A DNA stretch of 64,000 bases from Ceratopteris richardii (lineage: Eukaryota; Streptophyta; Polypodiopsida; Polypodiales; Pteridaceae), in assembly GCA_020310875.1 (NCBI GenBank), contig CM035423.1, positions 120,312,650 to 120,376,649 on the forward strand. Reading direction: 5' to 3'. The stretch's first letter is position 1. Each line of letters begins with the position of its first letter. The notes beneath the pieces were generated by a model, which saw only the letters and a list, made by a program, of their open reading frames with translations, searched no databases and was not told where the DNA came from. Position numbers and translations under genes: made by a program. Shown one piece after another: positions 21,295 to 30,527 of the stretch.

Positions 21295-22693
21295 TGTTGG
21301 AAACAATGTCAAAAATTACATTGTGCATGGTCCATCTCAAGTTCTTTAAGGATGTGTAGGATCTTGTAGGAGCCCCTCTATACCATAAAGTGTTGGGCGC
21401 CTTGGATAGAGCGATTGCCTCTCAACACGGTGATACGAGATCGAGTCCCGTCGGCAGCAAGGGCGCACGAAGATTTTTTTTTGGAAATATTTTTTCGCTT
21501 ATGCTTTTGGGAAAATAAAGCATCAACAAATAGAGGCTGATTTTTCATGATCAATCGCATGTGATTTCGCTATGTTTTTAGCTTTATTGGAGATCTTCTC
21601 TTATGCTTTATTTTATGGACTGCTTTTGTTGTAGCTTTATTTGATGGAGAGATATACTATATAAGAACATGCAAGGGATCACTTGGATTATCACACACCA
21701 ATTGGAAATGCCAGTGTTTGGTCCCTCAGTAGAGGTGGTGCTCTCGCACACATGGGGTAGCCATGGTGCACTCTAAGAGCATGTTGAGGAGCAACTATGG
21801 AGTTCTTCTTGGAAAATAGTGTGCTCAAACTCTTGGTTGTGGAGAAGACTTATCTATCAGCAGCTTCGTGGTGAGGATCAGCCATCTACATGATGTATTT
21901 GAAGATTGTCTTCTACATGAAGATTTTGGTGTACTTCATAGACATCGGATGGAGGTTAACATAAGATTTTCATCTTATGTTAAGAATTTAGGTACATATT
22001 CTCTTTATGCACACAAATACTACTTGGAGTTTATGGAGGCAGTAACATCCATATCAGGAGGAGTCCTATTTGGCATATCTAAAGGAGAATCAATACATGT
22101 ATGCTTGATGCATATTTGGATGAGGTGTTCGAGAAGGTGTGTTCATATGAGTTTGAGGATTTTCGGCAGTAAACTTGTTAGCATTCTTTGCTACTTTTGT
22201 AAATACGTGATCTGTTCGCACACATATCTGATTAAGTGTGTTCCATAGCCTAAGTTCAGATGAGGGTTTGCTGATTATCAGTTTCACACTAATCCTTCCT
22301 CTTTCTATCACTCATATTCACTCTTCTACAACCTATCAAGTCACACATCTCATACATATTTAGAATATTTATGTCCCTACATCTGAATATCCTTCTAACA
22401 TTTGTACATACACTCTTCCATCTATTTTTGTTCACATAGAGTGGTTGAGAGTTTGGCTCCCACATTGTAAATTGACGTTTGTATATATGATAGTGTGAGT
22501 AAGCAGTGGCTTACATAACACTTTACACATGTTGTCTAATATTTCTCTAACTTTGTCTCATCATTTGTATGATTAAGTGTGTTATGTTCATGTTTTTCCA
22601 ATATTCAAAGATTGATGGATTCTATGTTGTAGATCCTGGACCTATGGAGCTTGGACCTGTGGTATTAGTTATGGACCTACTAAATTTCCAACA
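21295..22693 (+). repeat. 3' LTR of the coding-free element (1399 bp)
   Basis: Starts TGTTGGAAA after the polypurine tract and ends TTTCCAACA, a perfect 9-bp terminal inverted repeat. An inverted, diverged relative lies at 25209 to about 26515. The LTR includes a tRNA-like module (21395-21482) and ends directly against the second TG/TATG microsatellite. Confidence 0.8.
21395..21482 (+). promoter_or_regulatory. tRNA-like module (Pol III A/B boxes and T-run) in LTR
   Basis: GGGCGCC at 21395, an A-box-like TTGGATAGAGCGATTG (21402-21417), a B-box-like GATCGAGTCC (21439-21448), and nine T residues at 21474-21482, the order expected for a tRNA-derived Pol III unit. The inverted relative carries the same module on the minus strand with a consensus B box (GGTTCAAGTCC). 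The acceptor and anticodon stems do not pair convincingly, so I do not call a functional tRNA. Confidence 0.5.
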
Positions 22694-23190
22694 TATGTGT
22701 GTATGTGTATGTGTGTATGTATATGTGTGTGTATGTATATGTGTGTGTATGTATTTCTATATATATGTGTGTATGTGACTTTTTGTGTGTGTGTATGTGT
22801 GTGGTATGTATGTACGTATGTATGTATGTATGTATGTATGTATGTATGTATGTATGTATGTATGTATGCATGCATGTATGTGTGTATGTATGTGTATGTA
22901 TCTGTGTGTATTTAAGTATGTATGTATGCATTTTTGTATGCATATGACTATATGTGTGTGTATATATGTGTTTGTGTGTGTATATGTGTATGTATCTATG
23001 TGCATGTGTATGTATGTGTATGTGTCTATGTGTGTGTATGTATACATGTGTGTATGTCTATGTGTATGTGTGTGTGTGTATATTTATATTTATGTATGCA
23101 TGTGTATGTATGTGTGTATGTTACTAATCTTGTGTGTGTATATGTATGTGTGTCTGTATCTGTGTATGTGTGCACCCTTGAGTGTGTGTA
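22694..23190. repeat. TG/TATG microsatellite, copy 2
   Basis: About 500 bp of (TG)n and (TATG)n, including a nearly pure (TATG)n run at 22803-22868. It begins immediately after the LTR end TTTCCAACA. It is homologous in position to copy 1 because its right flank (TGAGTGTGTGTATATGG onward) is the same. Predicted proteins across it are repeat artefacts. Confidence 0.9.
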
Positions 23191-23580
23191 TATGGTTATG
23201 TGCTTGCATTGCTCTTGCTTTGTGTGTGTCTTCTTGTCTTGCTCATGCTCTATCTGTATCTTTCACTCCTGATCCCCACACAAATATGATAAGAGAAATC
23301 AAATTTTCTTTTTGTTGTTGTAGGACATCACTTATGTGATTCTTTTTCATCATAGTCAATCTGCCAAAGTTGCTAAGAGCATTGCTATACTACAAAGCCT
23401 TTAGTGACATTAGTTATGTGATTGGCGTTAGTGATGCTAATCGTCACTTATGCAACAACCACTTTTATTTTTGTCTTTTGGGAACATCACTTATGTGATG
23501 CTTGCTAAAAACAATGTCCTCTAAGTGATGCTCCTTGATTTGTTTTAATCCGGGCTGTGGTTATGCCCCCTTTTTTCTTG
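23191..23580 (+). repeat. Unit 2: unclassified repeat between microsatellite and Copia tail
   Basis: Second copy of the 17091-17444 segment, with the same CATCACTTATGTGATG palindrome (near 23483). No coding content seen. Confidence 0.6.
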
Positions 23581-24009
23581 TAGTTTGATTCTACATTGGA
23601 GATATGCTAGTATGATGGAGTTCAAAGAAGCAACACATAGTTGTGTTATCATCCACCAAATTTGAGTATAATGGCATGGTAGAGAAGCAAAAGAAGTCAT
23701 ATGGATAAAGAATTTAATGAGGATTCTTTGGTTTGAACAAGGTGTTCCAATCGTACATGGTGATAACATGAGTTTTCTTTATTTGGCAACTAACCCTGTT
23801 TTCCATGCCAAGACTAAACACATTGAGATTCAGTATCATTTTCTAAGAGAAAAGGTACTTAAAGGGTTTGAAGTCATGTACACTCCAACAAAAGAACATG
23901 TTGCAGATATGCTAGCCAAGAGTTTAGATGGACCTGAGCTATAGATATTCAATGAGATGCCAAGAATAAAAAGGAAGAACATTATCAAAATGAGTGATTG
24001 AGGGGGATC
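23581..24009 (+). pseudogene. Decayed Copia RNase H C-terminus, unit 2
   Basis: Better preserved than unit 1: a frame at 23717-23944 contains LYLATNPVFHAKTKHIEIQY, FLREKVLKG and MYTPTKEHVADMLAKSLDG, the end of a Copia RNase H and very similar to the end of Copia B. The upstream RNase H core is degraded, with stops. It is followed by a polypurine tract (GAGGGGGAT) and an LTR. Confidence 0.85.
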
Positions 24010-25044
24010 TTTTGGTGTAGACATATCACAAATTGATCTTTATGAAGACCAAATGAAGTCAATAAAATATATGGATAAATTCCAAGAGAATGTTTTCTTA
24101 CAGATAAATGTCAAGAAGAATGAAGATGTTCATGAATAAAGAGCTTAAGATATGGGTGTGCATATGTTCACTTAAGAGGATCCCAATTAGTGTAGTATAC
24201 TTAGAAGTAGGCTAGTCAATTGATAATAAAAGTGAATAAACAATGTATTATGCATGATCTAGTTACGAGTTTGTGACTATTTAAGTCATTCAAGACATTC
24301 AAAATTTATATAGTTCATTGTCGTAGTTAAGATAGATGTGTTGAGGGAAACTAGTAGATTTAGAGCTCAATTATCATTTCTCTCACGATGATCACATGGA
24401 TAAAAAATCCTCACATATCTAGTCTATAATAAACCAAGTTGTGATTTAATGTTTTTTCCTTATTTTGCACATAGTATGTGTATGATTCATAGCAACATTC
24501 ATATGTCAACTCACTAAAGTGGAGGCACATCTCATCAAATACATATTTTCTTAGCTCTCAATGATAAATTTAAACTTTTTCATGATCAAGGATAAAAAGT
24601 CCAATTTGAGATATAAAGAAGCTATTGCTAAAAGCATTTTGAAAAATAGGTTGTATTCTAAGAGAATTTTGTGTTAGAAGTCATCTATGTCGAATTTGCC
24701 ATTTTTGAACATCAGTTTTAGGCACACTTTTGATCTTAGTCTTCACACAAAAAATTGAAAACTTTAGTTAAGTGTTTATTGAACCTTAAATCTACACAAG
24801 GATTATACAAAGTTCATTACATAATTTGAAGTATTGAGACTAATGAAATTTGTAGGTAATGAGGTCAAAATCAATAATCAGACTTGTTAAAGCAAACAAA
24901 ATTCAAAATTGAAGAAGGAGATAGATTGCAATCTCAAAGCTGGAAAGATTTGAAGTGTTTCTGTAAGTTTTGGTCTATACTTGATATAGATGTGTTCTTA
25001 GATCAAGGTAGACTTGACATTGGAGATTAGAAAGGTTTCCATTA
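24010..25044 (+). repeat. Degenerate Copia 3' LTR, unit 2 (about 1035 bp)
   Basis: Begins TTTTGGTGTAGAC (expected TGTTGGTG; the terminal TG is mutated to TT) and ends near GGAGATTAGAAAGGTTTCC, which aligns with the end of the Copia B LTR. No PBS follows, as expected of a 3' LTR. Short open frames within it are not credible genes. Confidence 0.7.
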
Positions 25045-25208
25045 ATGTTCAATTCAGTCTTCATTGTTGGTGTATGAAAGACCACAATAACTAAACTAAT
25101 GTGCTATTAGAAGAGCTCTATAACCAACATGAGCTCATCATACCTTCAATTTTTTTTAATAAAAGAAAAATTATACAATGAATGGTCTTAGTACCCTTGG
25201 GATCCCTC

Positions 25209-26515
25209 TGTTGGAAATGAGGTAGGCCCATAACTAAATACCACAGGTCCAAGGTTCCATAGGTCCAGCATATACAATATAGAATCTAGCAGTCTTCTAA
25301 TATTAACAAAACATGAATATACCACACTTAATCATACAAATGATGAGACAAAGATAGAGAAAGATTAGACAACATGTGTAAAGTGTTACGTAAGCCAACA
25401 CTTACTCACACTATCATATATACCAATGTTCAATGTACAATGTGGGAGCAAAACTCTCAACCACTCTATGTGAATAGAAATAGATGGATTAATGAATATA
25501 CAAATATAATGAACATATTCATATCTATGGATAGAAATCTGAATATATATGAGATGTGTAACCTAATAGGTTGTAGAAGAGTGAATATGAGTGACAGAAA
25601 GAGGAAGGATCAGTCTAAAACTGATAAGCAACAAACCCTCATCTAACCTTAGGCTATGGAAGACCCTAAGTTAGACACTTGTGTGAAAAGATCACATACT
25701 TACAAAAGTAGCAAAGAATGCTAACAAGTTTGCTACCAGAAATCCTCAAACTCATATGAACATATCTTCTCTAACACCTCATCCAAATATGCATAAAGCA
25801 TATAGGTACTGATTCTTTTGTACCTATGCTACATAAGACTCCTCTTAATATGGATGTTACTGCCTCCATGATCTTCAGGTAGTACCTGTGTGCATAAAGA
25901 GAACATGTACCTAAATTCTTAACATAAGATGTAAATCTTATGTTAACCACCATCCAATGTCTATGAAGTAAATCGAAATCTTCATGTAGAAGAAAATCTT
26001 CAAATACATCATGTGAATGGCCGATCCACACCATCAAGCTACTGCGGGGTAAGTCCTCTCCATAAGCAAGAGTGTGAGCACACTCTTCTTCTCCAAGAAG
26101 AATTCCATAGCAGCTCCTCAACATGCCTCAACATAGCACCATGGCTGCCCCATGTGCTAGAAGCACTACCTCTATTGAGGTACCAAAGCTCTCCAAAGCT
26201 TGTTGTTGAACTAGGTGATGGATGAATAGAAAATGAGCCAAGCATGTGTTTATATAGTATTTGATTACCCTCCAAAAGCAACTTCTTATAAAGCAAATCG
26301 TAGTGCAAATCGTAAAATGCTATGTTCCGTCTTTTGAGTCCGTCACCATTTTTCAAAGGGTCATGATTAAAAAACATTCCAAAAACTTTTTGCACTACCG
26401 TCCATGGGACTTGAACCCTTGTGGGTTTGAGGAGAGACACTTGTCTTATCCATGGCACCCAACGCCTTTGATGGTAGGGGGAGTATTAATCAAAACTACA
26501 CATGTTGTGATATAT
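25209..26515 (-). repeat. Inverted LTR related to the 21295-22693 LTR
   Basis: On the minus strand this ends ATTTCCAACA at 25209, and blocks around 25820-26160 match the plus-strand LTR (for example GATGTATTTGAAGATT and AACATAAGATTT). It also has the tRNA-like module at 26396-26462. The right boundary (LTR start) is uncertain and probably truncated where Copia gag sequence begins near 26518. No PBS follows its end. The 164 bp between 25045 and 25208 hold nothing I recognise. Confidence 0.65.
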
Positions 26516-26517
26516 TG

Positions 26518-27050
26518 AGCAATTTGACCCGACATGCAAATACCTGACCTCAGTACATTGATGGGGTAAGTCTTCACACATGAGACAAATGCTCAATAAG
26601 AATGGAGATACTACTAGAGGTAATCAATATTCTACACTTTACATAGATAAAAATAAGAGTAAAGACAAAGGCAAAGGTAAGAGGAATGAAGAAAAGGCAA
26701 GTACCTCTCAAGTGAATTTCACAAGTAGAGGAAGATGTAATAGAGGAAGGGGCAAAGGAGGAAAGAAAGGCAGGGGGAGACCATACAACTCTTCACCTTG
26801 CAACATTTGTGGCTTGACCAATAATACCAGAGATGAATACTTTAGGAAGAAAAAGAATCAGAGATGAACACACATCCACAGAGGAGGCTATGGACAATCA
26901 AGAGGCAGGTTCAATAATGGAGGAGACAACTACCATCACAATTACAACCAAGCCTACAACAACTATCAAGGAGGTTCTAGAGGAAGAAGAGACTACAATA
27001 ACTATACATATGATCAAGAGGATTCCCTACTACTCATGAAACCTTTGAAC
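26518..27050 (+). pseudogene. Copia gag fragment with damaged zinc knuckle
   Basis: Encodes TLYIDKNKSKDKGKGKRNEE, a Gly/Arg-rich tract and CNICGLTNNTRDEY, the counterpart of CNICGLSNHTTDEC in Copia C, with the knuckle His and last Cys replaced (N and Y). A frame change near 26860 separates this from the following Gly/Tyr/Asn-rich gag tail (to about 27040). A broken relative of the Copia C family. Confidence 0.8.
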
Positions 27051-27059
27051 TGGATATCT

Positions 27060-28430
27060 TACTCCTAAAGGCAGTCTTCCACTTCCTTTACATGTGGTTG
27101 CCATCCTCTTTCTTTTTTTTTTTGCAACTCATGGGGTTTGAATTTCTTCTGTCTCTTCACCTTCCACCATGCTCTCGTCCAGATAGCTTCCTTCTTCAAT
27201 TGCAATCTTCTATTTGCCTCTGACTTTGCTTTCTTCAAATCTGTTCTCTCTTTCCCTAAGCCTTCCACTCCATGGTGAGGGTTTCCTTTTGTTGGATGAG
27301 TTGAGTGGCCCACTTAAATCCATGCTTTCTTGAACTCTATCATCATTCTTCTTATCTTTCTCATCTATCTCTTCAACCTGCAATGGACTCATACATACAT
27401 ACCAAGGTTTCAACTCATGAAAGACAACATCCCTACTTACCTTAAGCTCTTTGGTGATGGGATTATAGCATTTGTACCCCTTTTGCTAGATATAATATCC
27501 CGAAAAGATACACCTTTCAGATTTGGCATCTAACTTTGACCTCAACTCTTGAGATACATGTACATAACATATACAACCAAAGACTCTAAGATGTGAAATG
27601 CAAGTTTTTCTTCCACTCCATGCTTCCTCATGGGTTAGATGATGTATACCTAGTCTAGGACATCTACTCATGATGTATGTGTCTATATATGTAGCCTCTC
27701 CCCAATAACAATGTGGCATATTCATTTCGTTGAGGATATACCTCACTACCTCTGTTATGTGTCTGATCTTTGTCTCTGTTATCCCATTTTGTTGAGGGGT
27801 ATACCTACCCGCAATTTTTGTTTTTCAAAGCATTGACCTGCGAAAATTCAAAAAATTCATGGGAGAAGTACTCTCTGCCTCCATCCAGTCTCAAAGTTTT
27901 GATGAACTTGCCAATCTCCTCCTCTACGTGTGCTTTGAATTTCTTCAAGTAGTGGAACACACACTCATTTGTTTGTATTGCAATACAACCATACTTTTCT
28001 TGAAAAGTCGTCCATGATGGTTATTCCAACAAGGGATGCTTCTCTTGTTGTACCCCAAACGTCCATGTCAATGAGGTCTAAAACATTCACTCTCACATAG
28101 GTACTCTTCTTGAAAGGTATCCTCTATTGTTTTCCTTGTTACACAAATTTCATGCATCATTTTAGATGTAAAATTTGGTAGACCTCTTACCAAGATCCTC
28201 CTTTGCATGTCCTTGAGCTTTCGTAGGTTGATGTGACTATGGATTTATGTCATAGATCCAAATTGGCTATCCTCTTCTCTCCATATGTGACATACATTGA
28301 ATGGTGTGGCTGATTTATGTCCATTGTTTACATCACCAACATATGAGATTTTTCCTTGATTATTACCAGATATTTGTAGCTAATGCATAACTAATGGAGC
28401 CACTTTGCTCTTTCCACGTCCGAGGCTTAA
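27060..28430 (-). pseudogene. Copia integrase remnant, opposite orientation to the neighbouring gag
   Basis: On the minus strand: HHCC-type zinc region (INLRKLKDMQ, LPNF) near 28240-28170; a core block with GREYFS-like text near 27870; a frame at 27746-27486 with PHCYWGEATYIDTY, EEAWSGRKTCISHLRVFGCICY and KSERCIFSGYY, the conserved end of the Copia integrase; then a Lys/Arg-rich linker down to 27065. Several frame breaks. It meets the plus-strand gag fragment at about 27055, so the element has been inverted internally or two fragments were joined. Confidence 0.75.
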
Positions 28431-29062
28431 TAGGTGCTCCGACTATTAGTTTATAAGATTCAAGGCATCAAACCACTTGGTTATACGAGCTTAGACATTC
28501 CCAAGAGTTGTTATTTGCTCATCAATGTTGAACCTAGTCTTTCTTGTCAATGTTGACGGTAGTCTACTATGTCAGTCATTAAAGTGAAGGGTAGATTCCG
28601 TCTGATTCCCCATTTTTTTGGGCATTTACATCAGTTGTTTTGGGCATCGTTTCTTTCAAGCAACGTTTAAAAGATCCTTTTTTTGGGAAACATTCCCCCT
28701 CTATCTTCGTGATCCATTAAGCGTGAGAAAATTCCATAATAAAAAGTGGAAAAAAATAGAAGAGAAATGGAAAATAGAGAAAGAGAAAATTTTAGAATTT
28801 TTTTTCTTTTTTATGTTTTACTTTGTTTTTGGGAAAGGTTGCATCGGTTCTTTTTTTGTGAAAGGCATCTTCAAAATTTAATGATAGTTTAGACACTCTG
28901 GGGCGCGGCTTACATATTTGGCTTAGAATCTCTTTTCATGATCCGAATTTCTCACTCATTGGTAACTCATTGGTGATGAGTAATATGGGTCCATTGTTAT
29001 AGGAAAAAACCTCTAGTGCTTCTCTAGAGCTTTTCAGCATTAAGCCCCCAATCATCTTAGTT
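28431..29062. other. Unannotated AT-rich spacer
   Basis: About 630 bp with A/T runs (28735-28830) and no recognisable coding, RNA or repeat structure. One 87-codon frame here is low complexity (Phe/Lys-rich) and I do not accept it. Confidence 0.5.
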
Positions 29063-29278
29063 CAAAGGCCGGATATTTTGGCAAAGTAGGAAGAGCTAAA
29101 GGGAACATGTCTCGTCCAGCAATTGTATGGTCTTAAGCCCCATCTTGAGTCCTTGCGATAATTGTTCCATCAAAGGCCGGATATTTTGGCAAAGTAGGAA
29201 GAGCTAAAGGGAACATGTCTCGTCCAGCAATTGTATGGTCTTAAGCCCCATCTTGAGTCCTTGTGATAATTGTTCCAT
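29063..29278 (+). repeat. 108-bp tandem duplication
   Basis: Bases 29063-29170 are repeated at 29171-29278 with one clear difference (CTTGCGATAA versus CTTGTGATAA). No coding; nearly identical copies imply a recent duplication. Confidence 0.85.
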
Positions 29279-29309
29279 AAGGAGTGGTTCCATCAAGGCT
29301 TAATAGTAA

Positions 29310-29620
29310 CACTACAACATATGATGGGCATACCGACCTCTCCATACCGACGCTCACCCTCCTGGCATGGGTATGATCATTGAAAATATCTCCAAAGATC
29401 TTGTTATGCATATCGACGGTCATTTGATCATCCATATGACCATCTAAAACTAGATCGTCGGTATTCATTCAGGCCGCCGGTATAGGTGTCGCTACATTCG
29501 TCAGTATGGGCATTGATATAAATGTCGGTATGAGTGTCAATAATTCCCTAGAATTATTGACGCTCATATTGATGCTTATACCGATGCCCATACTCACGTC
29601 TATACCGGCGGCATTGTTTT
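29310..29620 (+). mobile_element. CACTA-like terminus with subterminal repeats and fold-back
   Basis: Begins CACTACAAC at 29310, the terminal motif of CACTA (EnSpm) DNA transposons, followed by many copies of ATACCGACG or its complement CGTCGGTAT. The right half is a long fold-back: 29529-29546 pairs with 29551-29568 (17 of 18), and a looser arm extends outward to about 29470 and 29617. I do not find a matching GTTGTAGTG end, so it is a fragment or a different fold-back element. About 320 bp to its right show nothing recognisable. Confidence 0.5.
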
Positions 29621-29942
29621 AAACATACGGAGGACTTGAGAGATAAAATTAGACATTTTGCACATCGTTCAAATTGAGCACTTTTCACAATATACTTTGA
29701 TCTCAACATTTCTTGATTAGGTTTCTTTTTGTAAAGGAAGGTTCGGTAAACGTCGACTCTCCCGAGTTTTAACTTTGAAGGAACAACTATATAGATGAAT
29801 GGGCATAGTACCCATACGACCTTTCGTATCTTATAAAGCAGGAGTTAAACAAGATCACAATTGGTAACAACTGGTTTAGACTAGCCAAAGACTCAAAAAT
29901 TGAGCACAAGACCTCCACCTCAAGAAACTAGTGCTTAACCAA

Positions 29943-30172
29943 TGTTGATATATTTAGGTAGTGATGTGTGTGAACACTCTAGGACCGCCGGGGCACTTTT
30001 TTCCCTCTTTAGGAGGTTTTTTTCCCCCGGCTTGTATATACGCCTATTGCCCTAATGGGATACTTATCTTTGTACATTCTCTAGTAATACATTCAGTCTT
30101 GTGTGTTGTGCTCCAAGCTTCTTCTTCTTCCTTGTGCTGTTCGCGTGCTTCCGCAGACGTCTAACTCCAACA
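29943..30172 (+). repeat. Copia F 5' LTR (230 bp)
   Basis: TGTTGATATAT to CTCCAACA, preceded by TSD ACCAA (29938-29942). It differs from the 3' LTR at three positions (1.3%). It contains TTGTATATACG as a possible TATA region. Confidence 0.95.
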
Positions 30173-30174
30173 AT

Positions 30175-30186
30175 TGGTATCAGAGC
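30175..30186 (+). other. Copia F primer-binding site
   Basis: TGGTATCAGAGC, complementary to the initiator tRNA-Met 3' end, two bases after the LTR. It primes minus-strand synthesis. Confidence 0.93.
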
Positions 30187-30527
30187 AGGTCGTTGCTTCT
30201 TCTAGGGCACCGTCGACACTCCTCCGTTTGCAGTCTCAGATTCGCACAAAATTTGGTGAGCATACTCAGGGTGTTTCCGAGATCAAAACAGCTTCGCTAT
30301 GTGGTGCCGAAATCGCGATCTGAGCTCGTTTCGGCCTCCGAACGCACTATCGCAGTGCTTGTGCAGGCTATTTTGTCCTTTTGTGCCAAAGGTATATACC
30401 AGTTTCTGTTCGCCAGTTTAAGCGTCTCGAAGTCTGCTACAGGTCTAGCAGAACTCGTCTGGGCAGTTCTGTTCAACTTTTTGAGATACAGTCAATTTTC
30501 TGCATCAAGGTATTTTAGTCACCGGCC

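Noticed and set aside
21395..21460. Functional tRNA gene
   Set aside because: A- and B-box motifs are present, but acceptor and anticodon stems do not pair convincingly; kept only as a tRNA-like module.
22669..23339. His/Thr- and Cys/Val-rich ORFs in the second microsatellite
   Set aside because: Same artefact as above; no domain and no codon bias.
28618..28881. 87-codon ORF in the AT-rich spacer
   Set aside because: Phe/Lys-rich low complexity with no recognisable motif.
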